Below are positions 14,110 through 25,600 of a stretch of 64,000 nt of DNA, piece after piece. How positions within the stretch are numbered: position 1 is the first letter of the stretch; each line of letters begins with the position of its first letter. The notes under the pieces were generated by a model that was not told the origin of the DNA, searched no databases, and worked only from the letters and a program-made list of their open reading frames with translations. Source of the DNA: Azadirachta indica (Eukaryota > Streptophyta > Magnoliopsida > Sapindales > Meliaceae); assembly GCA_022749755.1 (NCBI GenBank), contig CM040447.1:13744087-13808086 (forward strand), given 5' to 3'. The position numbers were made by a program, and so were the translations under genes.

Positions 14110-15000
14110 AATGTATAAATTAAATGAATTTTATAAGTTTTTTAACCATTGTTGTTGATATAAACTGTGGTCAAATTTTTTTATAATAATTTTTTAATGA
14201 AATGAAATTTGTTAATTTTCCAATCATTGTTGTTTGAACTAAGGTTAAATATTTTTATAATAATTTTTTAATGAAATTTATTAATCTTCTAATCATTATT
14301 GTTTGATCTGAACTAAAATTAAATCTTTTTAAAATAACTTACTGAATAATTGAAATTTATTGATTTTTTATTGTTGTTGTCTGATATAAACTATTATCAG
14401 ATTTTTTTATAACAACTTGCTGAATAATCGAAATTTATTAATTTTCTTATATGTGTTGTCTGATATGAGCTATAGTTAGATTTTTTTATAACAATTTGCT
14501 GAATAATTGAAATTTATTGATCTTCTAATCGCTGTTGTTTGATCTGAATTGTAGTCAAATTTTTTTATAACAACTTACTGAATAATCGAATGGGAGAATG
14601 CCCATTACTCCCCTATTTTTTTAGTCAATATCTCATCACCCCCTTACATTTTTTCTAATAGCCCATCACCCTCTAATTCTTTTTTTTTTTTTGAATTTTT
14701 CCCTTCAATTCAATTGATTTATAAAATGATAAAATCAAAAATATTTGAAATATGGAAGGTTAAAATTAGAATTCAAGAAGATGATGGGATATTAAAAAAA
14801 ATATAGGGGGATAATAGGGTATTAACTAAAAAAACAAGGGGATAATGGGCATTCTCCCTAATCGAACTTTATTAATCTTCTAATCGCTGTTGTACTATAG
14901 TTAAAACTTTTTATAACAACTTGCTGAATAATCTTCTAATTGTTGTTGTCAAATCTAAATTGTTGTCGGATCTTTTTATAATAACTCTTTATTACGGGGC
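14110..15000. repeat. Minisatellite, diverged ~80-bp units
   Basis: At least eight diverged units of about 75-90 bp follow one another. Each holds the same blocks: GAATAATCGAAATTTATT, a CTTCTAATCGTTGTTGTTTGAT-like block, a CTATAGTCAAAT-like block, and TTTTTATAACAACTTGCT. The array is interrupted at 14592-14858 by an inverted-repeat element. No protein is encoded. Confidence 0.75.
14592..14858. mobile_element. MITE, 267 bp, with ~34-bp terminal inverted repeats
   Basis: The left end begins GGGAGAATGCCC and the right end finishes GGGCATTCTCCC. The two ends match as inverted repeats over about 34 bp with few mismatches. The flanks are TAATCGAAT (14583-14591) and TAATCGAAC (14859-14867): a 9-bp duplication with one mismatch, or an exact 8-bp one. 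A 9-bp duplication points to a Mutator-like family, an 8-bp one to hAT. The element has no coding capacity and sits inside the minisatellite, so it inserted after the array formed. Confidence 0.85.
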
Positions 15001-15060
15001 ATAAAAAGATAATCGTTATGAAATCTGAATGCTCCAACTCGACACATAGTATATAAATGA

Positions 15061-15915
15061 TAGGTCAGCAGCAACTAAGCAGAGTTAGCACGAGGTCAAA
15101 TCAGCGACCATCGAGTACACTCAATTGGATCAAGCAACTAAAGACACCAAGTCAGGTCAGTTGTCGATTTTTGTTTTATTTCATTCTCCATTGTTTTTGC
15201 CTTATCCTTAAAGACATGGTTCCCTAAACTGAAATGCATACAAATTTTCCATGATCACCACTTCCTTCTGATCAGTTAGGATTTTGTTGTTACTATCTAC
15301 ATCAAAATAGCATCATCTGTACTCGACCCCTTGGTGATGTTTTTTCTAATGCGTGCATATACTCAATGCATCTCTAATGACTTCAAGGTATAATTATGCT
15401 ATTTGATGCCACCATCGTTAACTTCAGGTTAACACTAATGCCAACTTCATATCAGAGCCATTGCTAATCTTCTAGTCAGTTTTGGGTAGCTCAAATATTA
15501 ATGGGTGTTACTCGTCATTGCCAACCCTAGGTCAAGTTTGACATATGAACATAAGGGTTTTGTACATATTGATGATATTAAAAACGCGATGGCTGCTCTG
15601 AGGGTAATAATTTTCAGATGAAAAGTGTGAATTAGTATAGTATCAGAGAAATCAAAGTGATCTAAAGCCAACATGAACCCTTTTGCCTCATTGGTTTCCT
15701 TTTTTAGTGGAGATCGCCATCACCAAAGAGTAAACGATGGTCAAAACAACAATCCTAAAACATTTGCAGATTCTAAAAGCATAAAGGCAATTTGAAAGAC
15801 TTTACACTGCAATTGCTTTCTTTAATGTGTTCAAAATGCTTCAAACTATTTTTGAATTTTCAGGTCAGTGGCAATGAAATAGAGTTAGCACGAGGTCAGA
15901 CCAGTAGCACTAGAT
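15061..15915. repeat. Two copies of a ~50-bp motif about 800 bp apart
   Basis: A segment starting at about 15062 and another at about 15863 share AGGTCAG, then AGAGTTAGCACGAGGTCA, then further AATCAGC and AGTCAGGTCA blocks in the same order. The space between holds no gene I can recognise. Both lie between the larger direct repeats at 12868 and 17158. Confidence 0.55.
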
Positions 15916-16429
15916 CTAATCAGCAACAACTGAGTTCACAAAGTCAGGTCATCAAAGACCAAGCTTCCCAGCTACTGTATACAACTTGCAACAAGTAAGG
16001 TCAATTGTGAGGTTCATACTTCCAATAAATAGGAAGCCACAGATCTAACAATTGATGATTTGATTTGATCTCTCTTAAACTTATACTTTCCCTAAGCACA
16101 ACCATCAAAGTAAGCCTAATAGCGTGAAGCAAAGGCGTAGGAGATGACAGATTGAAAAAAGAAACCTGAGCTTGGCTGCTTGTTTTGCTTGAAATATGAC
16201 AGATGGTATGAATTTGTCGAACTATTGTTCGATAGCTTTACAGCACAGCAAGAAACTCAAGTCAAACACGGTCAATTGAAGTGAGCATTTTGTCGGTGAT
16301 TTGCCAACAAACTCAAAACGAAACTAAAAAACTCTAAAATTTCGTCAACCGACAACGACAATTCTTTAACAGAAGCACTTGAGTTTACAAATTCTTTTTT
16401 TTTTCACTGACAGCACCTAGTACTCCATG

Positions 16430-16620
16430 ATGCTTACATATAATATTCATATACAAATGATCTAATATTCACTTAATGCTCTATAAGGCATATAATATTC
16501 ATATGTAATGATATAATATATATCAACTACTGCTTCATAATGCATAAAATATTTATATGCAAATGATATAATATTCTTGTAGTGCTTAATGATGTATGCA
16601 CATAATATTCATATGCTTCC
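16430..16620. repeat. Short tandem array, about four ~48-55 bp units
   Basis: Units with the pattern TGCTT..AT, then CATATAATATTCATAT, then AAATGATATAATATTC recur about four times with small differences. The array is AT-rich and non-coding. Confidence 0.65.
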
Positions 16621-17157
16621 ATGTAGTGAAAATAATAAATGAAAGTACAAAGAAACTTATCTGATTGAAAGGTGGAATCATATCAGCTTAATGGTTGTCT
16701 TCGACAAATTCTGATAATTCTTGAAACCTCGCAAAGAATTGAAAAATGCTGAGGGGAGAGATGAATCAGGTGAATTCTTTCAAGCAGGTCATCTTTGTTG
16801 CGCAACAACTGCAATAAGGGCTGGTTTGGGTGGCAGTAAGAGCTATGGCTGGGATCGATTTGTCTAATCTGTTTCTGGAATATAATTTTTCACTTCCTAT
16901 GATTTGTTTGCTATGCTCTAGTGTTATTACGTGTCCATTTTTTCACATCACACACGCTTCCTTTTTTACCCCATCGTAATTTCTCATGCTTCCTTTCCTT
17001 TATTATGCCACCGCAACTTTTTCTGACTCTATTTTTTGCTTCTTCTTACTTTCTCGTTATTCATGGCTTTCCAATCATAAATTTTCTTTTTTAAAAGTAT
17101 AGATGATGCAATTTTTTCTGGTGACTTTTTGTGTCTCTTCTCACAGACGGCACTAAC

Positions 17158-17645
17158 TGTTGATATCGAAATTTGTAGCATTCGATATCACATAATAAAG
17201 ATTGAATTATTCTTATATATCACATAATAAAGATTGAATTATTCTTACTTTTTTGTAAGGAAAGTAAATTTTTATTGCTTTTTTAAGAAAAGTTCTTCTT
17301 ATTATTTTATGTATATGAATAGAATGCGATATATATATATATATAAATGTTAATTTCCTTGTCTTAATAGTATTAGAAGTTTTGACAAGATTCAGAGTAA
17401 ATTCTAATAGAATTCTAATATGTTTCAAATTAGTATTACAAATTTAAGTCAGTTTCCTATTCTCATGAGAATCTTGATAGGTTACGATTTCTTTAAACGA
17501 TATTAGTTGAATCCTTTTAGGTAGACATGATTTAACTAGAACTTATTTTTGGCTGAACTAATCAGACTCTATTCAGACCAAATAGATTTTTGGGCTTATT
17601 GGAACATGGCTTATTGACCCCTTAGGCTTCAGGCCATTCTCCTAA
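17158..17645. repeat. Right copy of the ~450-bp direct repeat (possible old LTR)
   Basis: This is the partner of 12868-13315 in the same orientation. It carries one small insertion near the end, where a second 'GGCTTATTG' follows the first. The ~3.8 kb between the copies holds repeats and no recognisable retrotransposon protein, so if these are LTRs the element is non-autonomous or decayed. Confidence 0.6.
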
Positions 17646-20600
17646 ACAGTCAACATTTTTCACTAGCATTGAATCATAAATATAACTAATAGATTCACTA
17701 TCAAGGGTTAATTAATGTTATTGATGAAAGTTTTTGAGGTAGTACAAAAGAATTATTACGTTTACACTTATTGATGCGAGAATTTTGCTCACCGAACTAG
17801 GTCTGAAGATAGTTTTAGGTGTCTTTGACTTGGTCAGTTGGGTCACACCAAGTTTTTATTTTTAAGAGATAGGCAACGTGGTCGAAAACTTGGCCAAAAT
17901 GGTAAATAAACATTGTTTGTTCTTCTTACAACCATTTCGTTCAACCTCTCCAGACTTTGAACAGTCTCGAATCTCAGATTCTGGTAGGTTGCTCTGCGTA
18001 CAATTTGTAAGACATAACATAGGTTAGATAAGGTCGCTTCTCCAGCGACCCCTCTTTGATGCTTAAGTCCATTCTTATAAGAGAATGGATTTAAAGAGTG
18101 TGGGTCTTGCCCCTTTTATGGAAATAGAAATGAAATATAGAGAAGAGAAATGAGGTATAGAAAGGTTTGCCAAGGTCAAGACTCTTCGTCCTTTAGAGAA
18201 ACAATCAAAGAGAGGTGTTCATAGAGAGATTATGAAGCATTAATGGAGGTCAAAATGAGCATGGAGAATATTTTTAGAGAGTGCGTGTAAGAGAGAACTT
18301 TCTTGGGAGAATAGGTTTTTCCTTAGAACAGTCTAGACAAATGAGGCAACTTTACTTAAACCTAGAAAAAAAATATACTTATATATGGTGGCAAAGTTGG
18401 GCATTGATTGGTTAATGCATATTGCCCTAGCTTGGCTTAACCTAATACATGTGGAGCTTGCTTATTCGACCTTGGTGGCGCAACGTGGTGAGCTAGGGAT
18501 TAGTGACTTTTGTATCACTCAACACTCTTGCTCTATATGGCTGGACCTTACTGGGCTAGGGGATCTAGTTGTCCTTTGCTTTTTAGGTAGCAAAATCTCA
18601 TTTGACCTTGAGCTGGGTTGTGGTCCCTCTTTTAACTGGCAGTGGGTCCCCGTCTTGCCATTTACTATTTGACCAGTCTAAAATGCTCCCTGCCCTTTGT
18701 TAAGTTCAGATATTGTTCCCTCTCACTTTTTAGTGGTCCTCTACTCAATATTTTTGAGTAGGAAAAAGAAACCCAGGTCGTGCTAACCTAATCCTTGGCA
18801 TACCTAGGCTATTGGTCTTTGAGGTGCTTGGGTACCTGGTCTCTGATTAATAATGGAAGAATGTTCAATATCAAGCTATTTCGTAATTCAAGGCACAAAT
18901 AGAGAACTAAAGGTGTTTTTCTAACCCTAGCACAAATGGAGAACTAAGGGCGCTTTTCTAACCCTCTTTTATGTTGCTGTGGCGTACGGTCACGTCTATC
19001 ACACACACCATGTATATGATCACATTTTCCACATGTGTCACAATATATGGTCATATTGGCACTTTCAACTTAATTTTATGTGCACTTTATATCGAGATAG
19101 TTGCAAAGTAGGTCACCTCACTTAGTATTGGTTGAAACTATAATAGACTTATATTTTACCATGAGTCCAACTGTTTTTCACCCATAACAATACTAAAATT
19201 AACTAAGGATTTAATTTATATTTATATTTATATAATATTTATATTTTTTATAAAAATTATAACAAGTCTTTTTCTTTTTCTTATTCATCAAGTTAATAAG
19301 GAAAATTGACCTATGCCCCTCAAGTAAGGGGAAAAACAAATATGCTCTATTGAATTACTAGAAATTAAATTATTTGTTTAAATAATTATTTTATTTTTTA
19401 ATATAATTTTCCTAAATCAATTCTATCCTCGCGAATCTCTTCTTTCTTAATTGTAATGAAATTACAAATTCTTAATTATTCTACCGGAATAAATTTTTAT
19501 ATGAATAATTTAATTCATATAAAAATATCTTATTATCTATTTCTAGAATTTTATCAGCGTTGTCTAAATTTATTTTTTCGGTTTAAGGATAAATTAATAA
19601 ATAGTAATAACCAAATTTTGAATCCACTGCCAACTTTGATTTATTAAATTGTCTAAATTAATTATTCAAATTTAGAAATTATTATCATAAATATTATACC
19701 CTTCATATTTAAAGCCAGTTTCATGTATTAGAAAGTAGTTTACTTAGAGAATAATTATTTATACATTAAAATAGGTGATTATTATTTTTTAAAATTATTT
19801 AATGGATGGGTGCGTTTAAATAAGGGATTCTAAAATAATATTAGAGGAATAAAAATATCACTATCTAATTGTTATTAGGGTTTAGAATGAGTGATACTAT
19901 TGTCATCCTTCAAACAAATACAATATCACCTAATTATCTATTGTGATTGAAAATTTCTTTTACACAATCAATAATCTGTTAATTTAAAACTCCTATAAAT
20001 GTATTATGAATAAAGATTTAATCATTTAATTTATAATTTGAAAAAGAAAATAAAGTTTATAATGAGTGAAAATTAAAAGGCGGTAGAAGTATTAGTGAAT
20101 CAAAAGTCGATATAAAAAATGTTTTAACATAAATTAAACTAAGTGAGTTTAATTAGATACATCTAATTTTAAACAAAAATATTAAAAAAAAAAAGTACTA
20201 GAATCCTAAACAAACCTCAATTGCATGATCTTATCTATCATTTATGATTATTTACTATTTGATGGGAAAAATATTCATTTAAGCCAATGTGGATTGGGGA
20301 ACAAACAAAATGGGTCGGATATAGGTTGGGCCAGAATACATTGGCCATTCATAGAGCTGACCAAGCCCAATATAATTAAGCCCAATAAGTTTGCTTGGAA
20401 ACTGGCTTTTTTCTATTACTTTAATCTTTATTTGAAAATGAAAAATGTAGTATTCTTGTAAATCAAAACCTAACTCGGATATTTTGAAAAAGAAAAAAGG
20501 GCATATGTAAGCTCTATCGATATAAAGTAAATTCTACGATTTTTTATTTTTCTAAAATTCCCATTTTCAATTTTTATATAAAAATTACTCAAAAAATTAT

Positions 20601-20835
20601 AATATTTATACATTAATCGGATATTATATTTTTATATTAATATGAAATGGAGTAAATTATTATTTTTTTATAAAAAATTTGTAGACATTCACAAGAGAAA
20701 ATGAATAATACATATTGTTACGATCTATTTTCATAAATTCTTTAAAAAAACTACAGCAAGGATGCATTATTTATTTTATTTATTTGGGTTTATAGTAAAG
20801 AATCCAATTTATTCGTCAATATATGGTAGATATCG
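17646..20835. other. Gene-free stretch, partly less AT-rich (17.76-19.06 kb)
   Basis: I see no gene with recognisable content. The block at about 17760-19060 is less AT-rich than its flanks and resembles decayed transposon sequence; a 95-codon frame at 18385-18672 has no recognisable domain. At 18893-18965 a ~37-bp unit (GCACAAAT..GAGAACTAA..CTAACCCT) occurs twice in tandem. From 19.2 kb onward the sequence is extremely AT-rich. Confidence 0.5.
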
Positions 20836-21039
20836 TTAAATAATTCCGAACCCCCATCTAGATTCTTCGGCTATATGATAGATGCAAGCGTTGGTGTAAA
20901 CCCTAGAACACCATTCAACCCTATGTTGCGAGTGTAGGCCAACCCAGCTGCTTCCCTCTCTTAACCCTAATGTTGAAACGAAAGACTCCCTTCTTGTGTT
21001 GAAACGAAACCCTCCCATGTAGTGTTGTGAAGCAAGAAC

Positions 21040-21214
21040 AACATGTTCTTAGCAAGTCCATCGAAAACATATTGAATGATGACATAGGAGGGGTGGGTTT
21101 CATACGAATCATGTAATCAAACAATTCAATTGCGTCGTTGGGAGTGATATTACCTGATTTACAGTTTTCTTTGAGGAATTTATCAACTCGGCTCAATCTT
21201 GGTCTCAACATCAA
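21040..21214 (-). pseudogene. Broken fragment of a restorer-of-fertility-like PPR gene (minus copy)
   Basis: The minus strand reads DKFLKENCKSGNITPNDAIE and soon after MKPTPPMSSFN. This is the typical start of the mature part of RF-like P-class pentatricopeptide repeat proteins, which bind organellar RNA. Right after SSFN the frame shifts by one base; the shifted frame then gives LAKNM, the expected next family residues (LAKNK). No PPR array follows, so this is a short dead fragment. Confidence 0.7.
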
Positions 21215-21255
21215 CCGGTAAGTTTATTTGTTTAATTGGTTCTTCCTCTGTAAGG

Positions 21256-21290
21256 GTTCGGTTCGGTTCAGTTCAGTTCAGTTCAGTTCA
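21256..21290. repeat. GGTTC/AGTTC pentanucleotide microsatellite
   Basis: GGTTC units followed by five or so AGTTC units run in tandem between the two PPR fragments. Confidence 0.85.
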
Positions 21291-21491
21291 TGGAGTGTTA
21301 GAATCTGACCTAACCATTTTTGTTAATGTTTTGTTGTTTCATATGTCAGCTTTACGTCGTACGGAAAAGTTGGATACATTCATTAGCAGAATCTAAAGAT
21401 GTTCAGAACATCTGTAAGAGAATGCAGCAGTAGCAGCCTGTCTTGGATTTGCTAATTTCAGAAAACATTTTTCATATTCTGGAGGAATTAA

Positions 21492-21591
21492 TTGTTGACT
21501 GACCCGATTTGACAAATTCGAATTAGTTGTTGACTGACCCGATTTGACAAATTCGATTTAGTTGTTGACTGTCCCGATTTGATAAATTCTC
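21492..21591. repeat. 35-bp unit repeated three times in tandem
   Basis: The unit TTGTTGACTG..CCCGATTTGA.AAATTC runs from 21492, 21527 and 21562. The third copy is the one that continues into the PPR fragment (it encodes LSRFDKFSKE), so the array grew by duplicating the 5' edge of that fragment outward. Confidence 0.85.
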
Positions 21592-21755
21592 AAAGGAAAC
21601 TGTAAATCGGTTAATATGACTCCCAACGAGGCACTTGCATTCTTTGATTAGAGAATGCGTGTGCAACCCACTCCTCTTACGTAGTCATTCAATAGGCTTT
21701 TGATGTACTTGCCAAGGATAAGGGTGACAAACTCACATATGTTATTGTAATGTTG
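21569..21755 (+). pseudogene. Broken fragment of a restorer-of-fertility-like PPR gene (plus copy)
   Basis: The plus strand reads LSRFDKFSKE, then after a one-base shift NCKSVNMTPNEALAFFD, an in-frame stop, RMRVQPTPLT, a second stop, and SFNRLL. After a further one-base shift it reads LAKDKGDKLTYVIVM. These are the same N-terminal residues as the minus copy at 21040-21214, in the opposite orientation. Two stops and two shifts show it is dead. The two copies differ enough to be separate fragments and not one recent inverted duplication. Confidence 0.75.
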
Positions 21756-22614
21756 TTTTGCTTTACAGGAGATATTTGAATGTAAATTTTGGTGCTTCTT
21801 TTTATTATTTATGTCAAGAGATTATTGTTCTTATTATTACTACGATTGTTATGGTGTTTTTCTTATATTTCCATGGAGACCTGCTCTTGTAATTTAGAGA
21901 TAGTTCACTCGGTTATTGTAAGCTTTATATTCGTATTGATTGTTTGTCTTTGCTTATTGAACAACGCAAATCATCTCTAAGAGAGAATAAAATTCACAAA
22001 TCAAAATAGTTACAATAATCTGCGGAATATTGATTATTGGTATTCATATTTGTTATAAGATAAAATTGCGCTAGCCGTTTAGAATATACTGGACTAGTTA
22101 TATAAATAGTTTGAACTATTGCAATTTAAATTGACTAATTTCACTTGTGTTAAACATTTAGTAAGTCATCTTGTATCAAATATTTAGTAGTTTCATTTCA
22201 CACAATCTTAAGCAAAAATTGTTTTGTTTACCAAAGAATTGAACACGTCTAATATTAAATAGAAGGATGGGGATTCCCGAAGGTAGGCAGGTGGGCATGC
22301 TCTTAATGCCAGTCCTGGTGATTGATGAACGAACCAATCAAATTATGTAATTGCATTGCATAAACAAAACTTTGTATTTGCTAAATCAATCAGATGGAGA
22401 GATAAGAGAAACGATTTTACTTTTCATTTAACAAATTGATTGTTGCAACAAAGAAAAAAATTAAACATAGATGGCCTTATATAATAGACATGACTGTATG
22501 AGAACTGCCTAAATGTCCAACTAGAGAACTATGTGCTCTACATTCTGTCTTCTGCAGTAGCAACCAGGCAAACGATGTTGTGCAAATCAAAATATAGTTC
22601 AACACCTCAATCAA
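21756..22614. other. Gene-free spacer and 3' flank of the CURT1-like gene
   Basis: No gene is visible. The part nearest 22615 on the minus strand should contain the 3' UTR and polyadenylation region of the CURT1-like gene; I could not fix the cleavage site. Confidence 0.5.
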
Positions 22615-25600
22615 TCAATCATCTGTCCCAAGCACCTGCTGCTTAAGCTCTTCAATTTTGGCAGCCAATTCCTCCCTATTTTTCTGTAAATTGCAAACAG
22701 CAAACCAGTTAGCATACTCTTATCATTCCTATGGAAGATAAAAGAGTCCAAACATTCTCAAAGGCTACCTTAAATAACAGATATCGAGAGGTGAACCAGA
22801 ATGTGTAGCCAAGACCAATGACTTCCATCAACTTGGGAAACTGAATTCACAAGATTGAATATCATTAAGTTCCATATGACTAGAATATGAACATTGGTAT
22901 TCACAACTCAAAATAACTCCAGATTCACATATAGATTATGCATGCATGGATGCATACATACCAGTGGTATAGAATCAACAGCACCAACCACCGCCGAGAC
23001 TAACCACAGAGCAAGTAAAGCACCACTTCCATATAGAACGATTGAATATGTATCTTCAGGGTCAAACTGTAAGTATTCAAGAAGTCATCGAGATGGCCAA
23101 CAAAATGTAAAACTAGGTAAATATGATAACTGCGAATTGAAAAATTGTAGACATAGAATGCTTGGATTAATCCAGTCCCTTAAAACCATATACTAAATCC
23201 TTCCTCCCATGCATTCAGTAATTACATTAAAACCACATTAGTTTCTACAGTGGAGTAACGCAAGCAAAATTGTCAAATTGTAAACCCAAGTTACAATATA
23301 CAAGGATTGACATTTGGTTACTTTCTTAATCATCATGGCATGAGGAACCTCATAAGAACAACAATAAGATAACCTAGTGAAGTCAAAGCCACTAGAATTA
23401 GAAAAACAGGCTATTGTCAAGGAAAAATATCATACCTAATTGGAATAAGGACAAATAATCAAACACTACCAGAAATACGTGCCTTAGTTATCAGTAAAAC
23501 TTATAATACAAAGGAATCACACCATAAGATGAATAAGAAGCAATAATAAAAAGAAAACTTGCAAAGAAATAATTTATATAATGTGAGATACTGGGGCATT
23601 TCTTAAAAGAAAATTCTCAATGTCAGAATTAACAAATCTTAAGCAGATGAACCAAATCAAGTAATTGCCAAAATTCAGGACATAAACTCTGGTAATATAT
23701 TAAGTATGGACTTAAACCCAGATGAACAACAAATAGAAGAATATAGTTGAAAAGTTAAAAACATTGTTGTCCCTTATACAAGGCAGAAAGAAAACAGAAA
23801 GTAGCAGGGATAAAAAATTGACAATAAAAAGGGACAGCCATACCAAGGAAAGATTAAATTGACTTAATGAGCAAAAGAAAGGCAGGAAAGAAGAAAAAGG
23901 AGTGGGATATAATATCCATATTGAAAGAACAAAAGGAAAATATTTAAGATATATGTTGCTCAGGTAACCACTCAGATCGACATGGTTGTCAACATTTCAT
24001 CAAGAATTTAAAGAGAATTTCAATAAACTATAGTAATCATCACAGCAACTGACATGGATTGAACATGATCCAAATTAGAAACTTAAAAAATGGAAAGGCA
24101 GGAAAATACTGACTGGAACCAGTAAGGCCATTAAAAAGAAAGTCGGAAGGAAAAGAAATTTAAACAAGGAAAAAGAAAAAAATACAAAAGAAAGAAAGGA
24201 AGGCAATATTCTTATTGAAGGAGAAAAAATTTGTTAAATGTTGCTCAGGTAACCGCTCAGATCGACATGGTAGTCGACATTTCATTAAGAATTTGCAGAC
24301 TTTCAATAAACTATAGTAATCATCACAGCAACTGACATGCATTTAAACAAAATCTAAATTAGCAACTTAAGAATGGAAATGGCAGGAAAATACCAGCAGG
24401 AACCAGTAAAGACCATTAAAATGAAAAGCGAAAAGGCAGAAAAATTTTTTTTCCAAGAGAGAGAGAGAGAGGTAATATTCTTATTGGAGGAGAAAAATCA
24501 TGTTGCTCAGGTAACCGCTCAGATCGACATGGTTGTCGATGTTTCATCAAGAACTTATAAAAACTCACAATAAAATCAAGTTATCATCAAAGCAACTGGT
24601 TTGCAATTGAACAACAGATCCAAAAAATAAAATCTTAAATTAAACCAAACGTAAACTTAACAATTCTCAGCTTCATCGTCATCTAACACTGAAAGGCCAA
24701 AAAACAAAAGAAAACAAATTCAAAATGAGGGAGGACTCTTAAGCGCACTGACCAAGAAATTGAGACAAAAACAGAAGACAACAAGGATAAGCATGCAGGG
24801 GAACAGTGCACAGTGGAGGGCTGGCAAAATTGCATAACAATCTTTTAAAAATCTACAGTAGCTCAGATAACCGCTCAGGATCGACATAATGGTTGAAGTT
24901 TCAACAAGCATTCCATGAATGCTTTCAACCAGCTGAAAGCATCATCATGGCAACAGCATTTGCTTCTTTAAATAGTAATATTAAAGGACATAAATAGATC
25001 AAATAAAAACTGGGTGAGCTTAAAAATAACAAAAAGAAAAATAAAGAAAGAAGAGAAATGCATAAGAAATGGGGTCACAATGTCAGCAAGGCAAAAAGGC
25101 TTACTGGACAGCCAACATTTTCCTTCCTTTAATGACCATCATTCTCTCATTTCATGTCAAGTCACAAGATAGAACTTCTACATAAGCCATAACTAAATCC
25201 AGTAATGTGACTTCCATCCAAATTGCTAAGCTTGATGGCACTTCTGCCAGCTCAAACACTAGTCTTCCCCAAAAACCAAATCCAAAAGAAAAAAAAAGAA
25301 ACCAGTTAAACCCTATTTTTTAAAAAAATGGACCAAGGGTTGGGGAACAATGCTTAAGCCACCAAGATTCCTTTACAAAAATATAACTTAGTTACAGTTA
25401 CATGAAAAATAGACATTAAATACTCGGTTATAAACATATATGCACATAATATGGCTTCTTACTAACATAAAATGAACTATATAGAGATTGAAACAAACCT
25501 TTATATTAAGCTTTTCCAAGAGTTCAGAAGTCCAAAGCCCATCCACAGCCGCAGGTGATTCTTCTTTAGGGATTTCTGCTGGCGCAATTTCATTGTAAGC

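Noticed and set aside
18385..18672. 95-codon open frame
   Set aside because: No recognisable domain, no good upstream context, and it lies in decayed repeat-like sequence.
23950..24960. CRISPR-like regular spacing
   Set aside because: Units are long, diverged and intronic in a plant gene; spacers and repeats do not fit a CRISPR array.
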